Source: Sinomonas atrocyanea
GTDB taxonomy: Bacteria > Actinomycetota > Actinomycetes > Actinomycetales > Micrococcaceae
Length of the DNA: 64,000 nt
Direction of reading: 5' to 3'
NCBI RefSeq assembly: GCF_030812675.1
Contig: NZ_JAUSTE010000007.1
Location: 144,430-208,429 of the forward strand
A program made the translations under genes and the position numbers. This document shows, in pieces, positions 7,413-14,840 of the stretch. Numbering within the stretch: the first letter of the stretch is position 1; the number at the start of each line of letters is the position of its first letter. The notes below the pieces were generated by a model. That model was not told the origin of the DNA. It ran no database searches and worked only from the letters and a program-made list of their open reading frames with translations.

Positions 7413-8942
7413 TCACAGGCCACGCAGCACCTCCATGAACGCCCGGTTCGGTGACGCAGCAGGCAGCACTGCCCGCACCTCCTCGAGCGCCTCCAGCCCA
7501 GAGACGCCGCGAACCTTCGCCCCGTGCAGCGCCGCCACGGTCGGCGTGCGCGACTCCATCCGCACGCAGTGGAGGAGCACCCGCTTGCCCTCGGCGCGGA
7601 AGGCTGCGACGGCGTCGGCCGCGTCCTGGAGCACGAACTCGAGGTGCGCGTTGTACTCCGGGACGGCCGAGTCGATGAGCCAGAACCGGGCGTGCTCGGC
7701 CGCCGGGACGCGGGCGTCCTCGGAGCCGACGCGGCACAGGCTCACGACGGCGTCGTAGTCGTCCCGCCGCAGGGCCGGCGCTGCGCCGAGCAGCACGCCC
7801 GGGTCGGCCGGGTGCTCGACCACCTCCGTGGCCGAGGGGGACACGTAGTCCGAGTGGTCGAAGCTGGCCGCTGCCGGCCACGCCCACGGGCGGCGCCCTT
7901 CCCCGTGCGCGAGCTCCATCCCCATCCGCTGCAGGTCCAGCGCACCGAGCCCCGGCCAGCCGTGCAGCCGCCGACGCCACTCGAACGGCACCGCCGAGAG
8001 CCCGTACGCCGCCCCGAGCAGGCCGCCGGCGATCGCGGCGACCGTGTCCGTGTCCCGCCCGCCGCGCACCGCGTCCTCGAGCGCGGCCCGCAGGTGCGCC
8101 GGCCCCGCGTGGGCCGGGGCGGTGGACGCGATGGCGCTCCACGCGCCCTGGAACGCCTCGACCACCCAGCCGTTGTTGGGGAAGTCGGCCGGCCGCGACG
8201 CCTCCGCCACCGCGATCCGCTCTTCCCACACGGCGCGCCGCTCGGGCGCCAGGAGCGGCAGCCCTGCCCGGACGTCCAGCTCGCCGGTCAGCACCGCGCG
8301 CCGGATCGCGAGGCACCACAGCACGCACGCGTCGGCGGCGTCGGGGTCCGCGTGCGTGAGCGCCGAGGCCTCCGCCGCGGCCCGGGCGAGCTCCTCCTCC
8401 GGCCGGCCCAGGTACGCGAGCGCCACCGGCGCCGTCCGCATGAGCGAGCCGTTCCCCGCCCCGCGACCCGTCCGGGCGAGGAACTCGGCGGCCGCGGCGG
8501 TGAAGTGCGTGGCGGTGACGTCCGCGGACGACGGCGAGCGGTCGCCGTCGGGTTTCGGCTCCGCTTCGCTGCGCTCAACCACCGGTTCTGCGGAAGCGAG
8601 ACGGCGCGCGGCGGAGATGACGGCGCGGGTCTGGGAGCCCACGTCCTTCGCGTCTCGCGCCCAGGAGGCCCAGCCGCGCACGGCGGGGGTCCAGTCGATG
8701 GTCTCGCCCGCGGCGACGGCGGCGGCCTGGCCGAGGAGGCATTCGGCAAGGGGGAGGGCCATGGAGGTGTCGTCGGTCCACTCGGCGGGGGCGAAGCCGA
8801 AGGGGCCGCCGCCGATCATGGCGACCGGGGCACCGTCGGGGAGGGGGCTGCCGAACTCGTAGCCGGCGCCGAGCGCGTCGCCGGCGGCCATGGCGACGAG
8901 GGTGCCGGCGGCGCGGTCGTTCTGGAGAGGGGAGAGGTTCAT
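7413..8942 (-). CDS. ADP-ribosylglycohydrolase fused to a CX5R phosphatase-like domain
   Basis: Protein of 509 aa, start ATG 8942 behind AAGGAG. Residues 1-370 are an ADP-ribosylglycohydrolase (DraG/ARH family): GDALGAGYEFG (21-31), EWTDDTSMAL (54-63, metal Asp pair), NGSLMRTAP (near 165) and GGRDTDTVAAIAGGLLGA (near 300, second metal Asp pair). The last 130 residues hold LLHCVRMESRTP (near 460), a CX5R phosphatase loop of the dual-specificity/rhodanese-phosphatase type. The family removes ADP-ribose from proteins or small molecules, and the phosphatase could act on the released sugar phosphate. It is the second gene of an operon with the ARPP-1 gene 41 bases upstream, probably under the divergent NrtR-like regulator. 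The exact substrate is unknown. Confidence 0.85.
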   Translation of the reverse strand: MNLSPLQNDRAAGTLVAMAAGDALGAGYEFGSPLPDGAPVAMIGGGPFGFAPAEWTDDTSMALPLAECLLGQAAAVAAGETIDWTPAVRGWASWARDAKDVGSQTRAVISAARRLASAEPVVERSEAEPKPDGDRSPSSADVTATHFTAAAAEFLARTGRGAGNGSLMRTAPVALAYLGRPEEELARAAAEASALTHADPDAADACVLWCLAIRRAVLTGELDVRAGLPLLAPERRAVWEERIAVAEASRPADFPNNGWVVEAFQGAWSAIASTAPAHAGPAHLRAALEDAVRGGRDTDTVAAIAGGLLGAAYGLSAVPFEWRRRLHGWPGLGALDLQRMGMELAHGEGRRPWAWPAAASFDHSDYVSPSATEVVEHPADPGVLLGAAPALRRDDYDAVVSLCRVGSEDARVPAAEHARFWLIDSAVPEYNAHLEFVLQDAADAVAAFRAEGKRVLLHCVRMESRTPTVAALHGAKVRGVSGLEALEEVRAVLPAASPNRAFMEVLRGL

Positions 8943-8983
8943 AGGGGCTCCTTGGGTTCGAGGGCTGATGGGTGCTGGAGAGG

Positions 8984-9904
8984 TCACGCAGTGACGAAGG
9001 GGTGGGTGGCGTCCCAGGCGCTCATGTGTGCGATCTGGAACGGCCGCGGGAACTCGCCGCGGAGCCCGAGGCCCCGCAGGGCGATCCGCCCGGCCGTGCC
9101 TCGGAGCGCGTAGGTCGAGGCTTCATCGCCGTAGTCCCGCATTTTCGCGATCAACGGGTCTGCCGTGGCGGGCAGCGCGGCGACGAAGTCACGGGCGGCG
9201 TGGCCGGGCGTCGGGTGCTGCGGGAGCTCGAGCGCGTGGCCGGCCTCGAAGCGCAGCGCGTCGGCGAGCTGTGCCCAGTGCCGGGCGAACATCGTGGACG
9301 TGCCGAACAGCTCGAGCATCAGCGCCCGCCCGGCCAGGCCGATGACGACGCCACGCTGGCCCTCGAGCGGGCCCGGAACCTCCAGGTCGGGGCGCGGGGT
9401 GGCATCAAGCGCCTCGACGAGGGAGCCGGTTGCGCTCACCTCCGACGCGAAGCGCCCGACTCGCTGCCACACGCGGCCCTGGTCCGGGTGGCGGTCGCCG
9501 TGTCCCGGGCCGCCGAACCCCGCGAGCTCCGCGCGGACGTGCAGGGGAGCGCGGCGGCCGCGGCGCCCGTGCTGCGCGCTCGGGCCGCCCCAGCGGCCCT
9601 GCTCGACGCAGAACGCGGGGACGTCGGCCTGTTCGCCGGCGCCGAGCACGAGGCTCTCGGCGGCGACACGGTGCTGGTGGCCGCCCTCAAGGAGCTCGCC
9701 CTCGACCAGAAGGGCCGATCTTGGCCCCGCGTTGCGGACGGTGAGGCGGTTGACCTCGGGGCCGCTGGCGAGCTCGGTGACCTGCAGCTGGGCGTGGGCA
9801 CCGGTGCTGAGGCCGAGCTTGCCCCGAGCGTCCGACCAGACCGGGAAGATCGTGAACGGGCCGAACTGCCGGCCGATGCCGGCGTGGAGCTGGGGGAACT
9901 GCAT
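8984..9904 (-). CDS. ARPP-1-type domain protein
   Basis: Protein of 306 aa, start ATG 9904 behind GAGGAGG. The N-terminal part is beta-rich (LTVRNAGPRSALLVEGELLEGG) and the middle disordered. The C-terminal part has VVIGLAGRALMLELFGT. I recognise the general pattern of the ARPP-1 domain (ADP-ribosylglycohydrolase- and rhodanese/phosphatase-superfamily-associated), and the neighbouring gene is exactly such a fusion. ARPP-1 is known mainly by association with NAD+/ADP-ribose processing operons, and its activity is not established. It is the first gene of the operon, reading away from the palindrome pair at 9928-9994. Confidence 0.6.
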   Translation of the reverse strand: MQFPQLHAGIGRQFGPFTIFPVWSDARGKLGLSTGAHAQLQVTELASGPEVNRLTVRNAGPRSALLVEGELLEGGHQHRVAAESLVLGAGEQADVPAFCVEQGRWGGPSAQHGRRGRRAPLHVRAELAGFGGPGHGDRHPDQGRVWQRVGRFASEVSATGSLVEALDATPRPDLEVPGPLEGQRGVVIGLAGRALMLELFGTSTMFARHWAQLADALRFEAGHALELPQHPTPGHAARDFVAALPATADPLIAKMRDYGDEASTYALRGTAGRIALRGLGLRGEFPRPFQIAHMSAWDATHPFVTA

Positions 9905-9927
9905 GGCGCCTCCTCGGGGCCGAAGCA

Positions 9928-9994
9928 TTTTGCGCTGATCTGCGCTAAATCAGACTGTAGGGTACGGCTGGCAATTTGCGCAAGAGTGCGAATA
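9928..9994. promoter_or_regulatory. Two similar palindromes, candidate NrtR operators
   Basis: Two sites of about 21 bases lie between the divergent ARPP-1 gene and the NrtR-like gene. Site 1 (9928-9949) is TTTTGCGC-N6-GCGCTAAA, with arms matching 7 of 8. Site 2 (9974-9994) is ATTTGCGCA-N3 to N4-TGCGAATAT, with arms matching 7 of 9. Both also share TTTGCGC-N5-TGCG. They sit next to each start codon, as expected for a regulator that controls both directions. Confidence 0.5.
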
Positions 9995-9999
9995 TTCTG

Positions 10000-10668
10000 A
10001 TGCCCATGGTGTGGCGCGACGAGCACGGCAAGCGACTGGAGGACTACCCGCGGCCCAGCGTCGCGGTGGACACGGCGGTCCTCACGGTCGACGACGGCCG
10101 GTTGGCGGTGCTCCTGGCCGGCGGCGCGCTGCCGGGCACCTTCCTCCATCCGGGGGAGACCCTTGCCGATGCGGTGCTCAGGTCGCTGCGGGACAAGGCG
10201 GGGGTGGTGGGCCGGTCGCCCCGACAACTGCGCGTATTCGACAAGCCCTCGCGCGACCCGCGTGGCTGGGTCCTCTCAGTGGCGCACGTGGATATGGTGC
10301 CGGTCGCGGAGCTGGCGGCGGCTCTGACGCACGGCGGCGTCCGGCTGGCTCCCGCCGACGACGCTTCGGTGCTCGTGGGCCTGCCCTACGAGCAGGGGGA
10401 GATCGTGGCCGCTGCGGTCGAGGCGGTGCGCGCTGAGTACCGGGCGGAGCCGGACCCAAGTGCGCTCTTGGACGAGCCGTTCACACTGGCTGAGCTGCGG
10501 GGACTCCACACAGCGGTGCTGGGAGAGGAGCCCATGCGCGACACGTTCCGCCGGTATATGGAAGCCAGGCTCAAATCGACGGGGGAGACGACCGACGGTG
10601 GGCGCGGGCGCCCAAGCCGCACCTGGCGGCGTATGTCGGCAATACCCGCCGCCGCAACTCGGGGTTAG
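10000..10668 (+). CDS. NrtR-type Nudix transcriptional regulator
   Basis: Protein of 222 aa. Residues 20-150 are a Nudix-like fold (VAVDTAVLTVDDGRLAVLLA, then GTFLHPGETLADAV). The Nudix box is broken: the usual REUxEExG is replaced by RSLRDKAG, so hydrolysis is unlikely. The C-terminal third is a winged helix (FTLAELRGLHTAVLGE, then RDTFRRYME), the NrtR architecture. NrtR proteins sense ADP-ribose or related NAD+ metabolites and repress NAD genes. It is divergent from the ADP-ribosylglycohydrolase operon. Start is ATG 10000 or 10006; neither has a good ribosome site, so the message may be leaderless. Family call is firm, ligand inferred. Confidence 0.75.
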   Translation: MPMVWRDEHGKRLEDYPRPSVAVDTAVLTVDDGRLAVLLAGGALPGTFLHPGETLADAVLRSLRDKAGVVGRSPRQLRVFDKPSRDPRGWVLSVAHVDMVPVAELAAALTHGGVRLAPADDASVLVGLPYEQGEIVAAAVEAVRAEYRAEPDPSALLDEPFTLAELRGLHTAVLGEEPMRDTFRRYMEARLKSTGETTDGGRGRPSRTWRRMSAIPAAATRG

Positions 10669-10765
10669 CCTGTGGAAGCAGATCCCTACTTGGCCTGCGG
10701 AGTGTTCAGTATGGGCCGGCGTACCATCAAGGGGTCTGGAGTGGATCAGTGGCACGGGGGACAGC

Positions 10766-12346
10766 ATGAACTTCCTTGAACGCTTGCGACAAAACAAGAT
10801 TGTCATAAGAGACGAATACACGCTGCGCTACATCGCCCGATTGTGCAAAGAATATCCGGTGGCACAGTACCACAGGCGGGTCTTCCAGGAAATGGGCTGC
10901 GACTTTTCGTATGCATTACGAGACGACAGACTCGGCGTGTGGCATGCTGTCGTCGAACTCAACCCAGAGTTGCAGGGCGTGCTAGGTTCGACTTCGGGAA
11001 TTCAAGTCACGTACACCGATTATCATGACGTGCAGCCGAGAACAATCGATGCTATGCGTGCGGCCAAACTGGAGCGAAAGCACAGCGAAAGCATATATCT
11101 CCTCTATTCAAAAGACATGTATGCGCAGAGGAAAATAGATGAATGGACTTTGCGCGAGCCCTATAGCGTGCTGACCCTTCGAAAGGGCGATATGCCCGCC
11201 GCAGACTATGCCGCGCGCTTGCTGCAACAGATAGTGGATGTGTCGAGCCGAAATAACCCATATGAAATTACTACGCCCGTATCGGGTGCCGAGTTCTTTG
11301 GGCGCCATCAGCTCCTTAAGAGCCTCGTGGCAGAAATCAAACTAGGCCGAGTGTGCGGTGTATTTGGCCTACGAAAAACAGGGAAGACAAGTCTTCTGAC
11401 GGAACTCGGTAGACAGTTTGAGCTCGGCGATTCTAGCAATGCTATCTTCAGTCTCCACGATCTGGAGGTGCTGCCTGGCGATGAATACCAGAAGGTACCC
11501 CAGCTAATGGTAGACATCGCCAACGGCCTAAAGATCGATTTTGCGAAACATGGGATGCGTGTCCATGATCTGGCAAAAGTTACCCGAGAATCCACGATCG
11601 GGGACTTCAGGCAAGCAATTGGCACCGCGCTCAAGAAAGGCCCAGGACCAAGTAAGCTAGTTGTTGTCGCTCTGGATGAGATCGAATCTCTCGTCGGTAG
11701 CAACGCTGCGGAGGTTACCTCTGAAAACCAGGTGCCCGAGTTCTTCGGCGCGCTTCGGTCGCTAGTCCAAGAGAACACCAACTTCAACGTTGTTATCTCT
11801 GGTATAACGACTGCCCCTATACTATACCCGTCTCTCTACGGCCGTGAAAACCCGTTGTTTGCGTGGGCACGAACTATTTTTATATCGAATGTCTCCGAGC
11901 GGGAGTCGGGTCAGATGATTCAGGCGTTGGGCAGTAGGATGGCTGCACGCTGGTCGCCCGAAGCGCTTGCCGAAGTGTATAGAATCACCGGAGGGCAGGT
12001 ATTTCTTGCTAGATCTCTAGCCGGCTTTGTGGCCCAGCGGTTGTCAAATGACATCGCAAACCGAGAGATCGATTTAGACATGGTTCGGGCAGCGAACAGG
12101 TCTTGGCGGCGCGAAGCCGTGCCTTTGGTAGATGGCATGATTGATAGCTTGAGTCGTTTCTACCCGGACGAGCTTGCCTTGATAACACTAGTGTGCGATT
12201 CGCCGGATCTCAGCAGTATTGAGAACGATTATCCCGGTGAAGTGACGAATCTGTTGAACCTCAACGTTCTTGAGGAGAGCGGCGGTACGTTGGGGCTAGC
12301 TCCATGGACGCAGTTGGGTTCAAAGCTTAAGGTCCGGAATGGATAG
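10766..12346 (+). CDS. P-loop (STAND/ORC-like) ATPase, partner of the HEPN protein
   Basis: Protein of 526 aa, ATG 10766 behind GGGGGA. Residues 1-165 are an N-terminal domain I do not recognise. Residues 175-450 are an AAA_16/STAND-like ATPase: FFGRHQLLKSL (177-187), Walker A GLRKTGKTSL (201-210), Walker B LVVVALDEIES (298-308, D304/E305) and a sensor-like strand NVVISG. The C-terminal part is winged-helix-like (LALITLVCDSPDLSSIE). GC is about 48% in a sampled line against 60-70% around it, so it is probably acquired. Its stop overlaps the start of the HEPN gene by 8 bases. By analogy with other ATPase-effector pairs it may sense invasion and control the HEPN RNase. Confidence 0.7.
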   Translation: MNFLERLRQNKIVIRDEYTLRYIARLCKEYPVAQYHRRVFQEMGCDFSYALRDDRLGVWHAVVELNPELQGVLGSTSGIQVTYTDYHDVQPRTIDAMRAAKLERKHSESIYLLYSKDMYAQRKIDEWTLREPYSVLTLRKGDMPAADYAARLLQQIVDVSSRNNPYEITTPVSGAEFFGRHQLLKSLVAEIKLGRVCGVFGLRKTGKTSLLTELGRQFELGDSSNAIFSLHDLEVLPGDEYQKVPQLMVDIANGLKIDFAKHGMRVHDLAKVTRESTIGDFRQAIGTALKKGPGPSKLVVVALDEIESLVGSNAAEVTSENQVPEFFGALRSLVQENTNFNVVISGITTAPILYPSLYGRENPLFAWARTIFISNVSERESGQMIQALGSRMAARWSPEALAEVYRITGGQVFLARSLAGFVAQRLSNDIANREIDLDMVRAANRSWRREAVPLVDGMIDSLSRFYPDELALITLVCDSPDLSSIENDYPGEVTNLLNLNVLEESGGTLGLAPWTQLGSKLKVRNG

Positions 12347-13547
12347 AATTGCGTGGTTTGATTCCGTTGTTCGGGCAGCGACGCGCCGGCGGCACGTATT
12401 CTTCCATCTGAATGCTCTAGCAGCGACGGTTGATGACAGATCAGCATTCGCTGACTCGGCTGCGAACTTGACCGTGAAATTCATTGATTGCTACAAACTT
12501 CCGCTGAATTCGGACGGCGACCTTGAAGTCCTTGAAGACGTTGCTTCTGACCTTATTATAGTTCTTGGCTTTGATGCATTACTTCGTGCCCGTAGGGGGG
12601 AAGCGTGGATGCGTCAGCTTCGTCCGATGCTATTTGATGCAATGGCGGGAGGCGCAGCCCTTATCATTTCGAGTAAATTGCCGCAGAAGGCATACCCGGC
12701 GATCGACGGCAGTGGACTCGCCACGGACTGTTACGCTACGCCAGTACCTCGCCTGACTATAGATCACATGGTCGGTATGGATGAGGTGAGGGCTAAAGAT
12801 ATTTTGGCTGTCTCAATGGGCTACCCAGGTCCGGCATCGAGATTGTTGGCCGGTGGCGGATCTGGCGCTTCCCTATTAGAAGGCTCGGACATTTTTATAG
12901 AATGCCTGGCAGCTTCTATTGTGGAGTGCGGCGCGGAGACGCTTTCGAGTCTCGAGTCATGCTACCTTCACGGGATCTCGCTCCCAGAGGGACCTTACTC
13001 ACACCCTGACGATGTTCAGTCAACGCTGATCGCTGCGGGAATGGCGGAAGTTGACTACGCTAGCGATGCTGTTAATGTTCTACCTTGGCTTTCTGTGAAT
13101 ACGATTTGCCGCGCAATCGTTAAGGCGGATCTGATGATGTTGGATGCGCCCGCTTCTTGGGGTGAGATCGCTAACAAGTTGTTCCGGATCGAACGGTCGC
13201 TTCGCGCGATTATCTCTCGGAACAGCGTCTACTCGTCCCGACGAGAACAATTTCTAGAATCCCGTCGTAAGAAGATACGCGACAACTATTCGAATGAGAC
13301 TGGAGTTGCGGCGCCATCTCTCGAGCAACTGGCCATTCCTGAGAAGTGGTTGGATTTGTCTGACCTCTTGGATCTGCTGGCTGAATTGGCTGAAGGGGGT
13401 CGGATTAATGGTATGTCTTCAAAGCAGTGGGCCAAGGCGAAAGCGGACTTGCTGCCCGTAAGGAACCGGATTCAACACATGCGCTTGCCCCGATCCGGGG
13501 ACGCTGAGGTGGTTCGGGCCTATCTGTCGCGACTGGGCTCATCGTAG
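12339..13547 (+). CDS. Protein with C-terminal Swt1-type HEPN domain (candidate RNase)
   Basis: Protein of 402 aa, ATG 12339 inside the end of the ATPase gene (AAGG 6 bases upstream). Residues 1-250 are alpha/beta with no recognised family (DLIIVLGFDALLRA, GGAALIISS). The C-terminal 140 residues fit the Swt1-family HEPN pattern: a long helix (IERSLRAIISRN), a linker, LDLSDLLDLLAELAE, and finally R375-N376-x3-H380 (RNRIQH), the Rx4H motif that is catalytic in HEPN RNases. Such domains cut tRNA or mRNA in abortive-infection and toxin systems. GC is about 47% in a sampled line. The effector role is inference from motif, coupling and location. Confidence 0.65.
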   Translation: MDRIAWFDSVVRAATRRRHVFFHLNALAATVDDRSAFADSAANLTVKFIDCYKLPLNSDGDLEVLEDVASDLIIVLGFDALLRARRGEAWMRQLRPMLFDAMAGGAALIISSKLPQKAYPAIDGSGLATDCYATPVPRLTIDHMVGMDEVRAKDILAVSMGYPGPASRLLAGGGSGASLLEGSDIFIECLAASIVECGAETLSSLESCYLHGISLPEGPYSHPDDVQSTLIAAGMAEVDYASDAVNVLPWLSVNTICRAIVKADLMMLDAPASWGEIANKLFRIERSLRAIISRNSVYSSRREQFLESRRKKIRDNYSNETGVAAPSLEQLAIPEKWLDLSDLLDLLAELAEGGRINGMSSKQWAKAKADLLPVRNRIQHMRLPRSGDAEVVRAYLSRLGSS

Positions 13548-13572
13548 TCAAATGAGGTACGGGTCTCACGCT

Positions 13573-13607
13573 GCGTCATCGCCAAAAAGTGCTAACTATG
13601 ATGACGC
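13573..13607. terminator. Hairpin between convergent genes
   Basis: GCGTCATC (13573-13580) pairs perfectly with GATGACGC (13600-13607); the loop is 19 bases and includes AAAAA. It spans the gap between the HEPN gene and the convergent mcrC, overlapping the mcrC stop. It could serve both sides. The stem is short, so the call is weak. Confidence 0.3.
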
Positions 13608-14840
13608 GGTGTAGGCAGACGGTTCTGCGGTGACGCTTGTAGTTAAGATTCTTATCTTCGCGAGGATAACGTTCGGCTCCAGCGACAGATCTAAGGGACA
13701 CTCGACTATCTCGACGTTTGAGTTGCGAATTTCCCTCGGCCTGACCTGCCCTGAGTCAGCGTAGATCAACCATGCCCGCTTAACGCCCAGAGCCGTGCAG
13801 TAGGCGAGCATCTGGTACTGGTCGGCATTGGAATACCCCGTGGCCCCGGACGCCTTGTATTTGGCGTCGAATATCGTCTGGGGAACCCCGCCGACGGAGT
13901 ACACGAGATCCACATACATATTGACCCTCGAGCTATCTTGATGTGAGGGCACGTCAAGATAGCACTGGTACTGAGCATCAGTGCGCCCGGGCGACGAAGC
14001 CAGCGCCTCGGTCAGCGCGACGGTGACGAAGTCCTCGAACACCTTCGCCATGTCGACGATGAAGGAGGCTACGGTGAGGCCACCGGTTCCCGTCTCCGCG
14101 GACATGTTGTGCAGCATGAGCTCAGCCAGGCGCAGCGCCGGCTTGTAGTGCGCATTGGCCCGGGATGCCGTCCAGCGTGGAAGCGGAGCTCCGGTGGACA
14201 AGATGGTGACGCCGCCCAGCTTCGCATCGAGGTGAGCAAGCCGGCGCCTAGCATCGTCGCTGAGCCGGGGAAGCCGGAGGGCGAGGCGGATAGCGGTACG
14301 CACGATTCGGTTCTCCGGAATATCTTCCGTGTATTCGTCGTAGGAGACCTCCAACGGCAGCAGCATGCCCGGCCGCCGGGTCACTTGGTCGGTGACGCGG
14401 ATTCTCCCCCGCACGGTCCGAAGGGCGTCGTCAAGGTGTAGGTACCCGGCCAGCGGTCCGCGAGCCAATGCGCGTTCCCCTTGACGGGCTAGTGCGAGGG
14501 CGAGAGCCGAGAACAGGTCGTCGAAGCCCTCGCCGGTGACATCCTCTTCTCGGAACCCGGGATCTTTGGCGTAGCCCAGAAGAAAGAGCATGCGGTCGAG
14601 GCCCACACGCGCTTTGGGTTTCACCTCCACTAGAAGGTTGCCCACCTGAACCGCACCCACCAGTCCAAGAGTTGCGATCGAGTATCCGCCGCCCCAGGCC
14701 GGGTCGACGGCTACAAGCTTCGTCTGTCTCAAGGCGCCCGCGGTGATCGGATCGATGGCCGCGACTACAGGATTCGGTTGGAGCTCGTCGAGGATCAGAT
14801 GGGTCAGCACGTCACGAGAGTCCAGGCTGGGACTGATCAC
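13596..14840 (-). CDS. mcrC: McrC-type restriction protein
   Basis: Protein of about 414 aa. The N-terminal domain (VGAVQVGNLLVEVKPKARVG, LDRMLFLLGYAKDP) is the typical McrC/LlaJI start. The C-terminal nuclease has NMYVDLVYSV...QTIFDAKYKAS and DQYQMLAYCTAL, the D-(D)xK-Q pattern of the McrC PD-(D/E)XK domain. McrC is the endonuclease subunit that stimulates and is loaded by the McrB NTPase. Start is uncertain: GTG 14840 overlaps mcrB by 29 bases, while GTG 14810 begins 1 base past its stop. It is the last gene of the five-gene operon with DISARM-like genes. Confidence 0.85.
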   Translation of the reverse strand: MISPSLDSRDVLTHLILDELQPNPVVAAIDPITAGALRQTKLVAVDPAWGGGYSIATLGLVGAVQVGNLLVEVKPKARVGLDRMLFLLGYAKDPGFREEDVTGEGFDDLFSALALALARQGERALARGPLAGYLHLDDALRTVRGRIRVTDQVTRRPGMLLPLEVSYDEYTEDIPENRIVRTAIRLALRLPRLSDDARRRLAHLDAKLGGVTILSTGAPLPRWTASRANAHYKPALRLAELMLHNMSAETGTGGLTVASFIVDMAKVFEDFVTVALTEALASSPGRTDAQYQCYLDVPSHQDSSRVNMYVDLVYSVGGVPQTIFDAKYKASGATGYSNADQYQMLAYCTALGVKRAWLIYADSGQVRPREIRNSNVEIVECPLDLSLEPNVILAKIRILTTSVTAEPSAYTASS

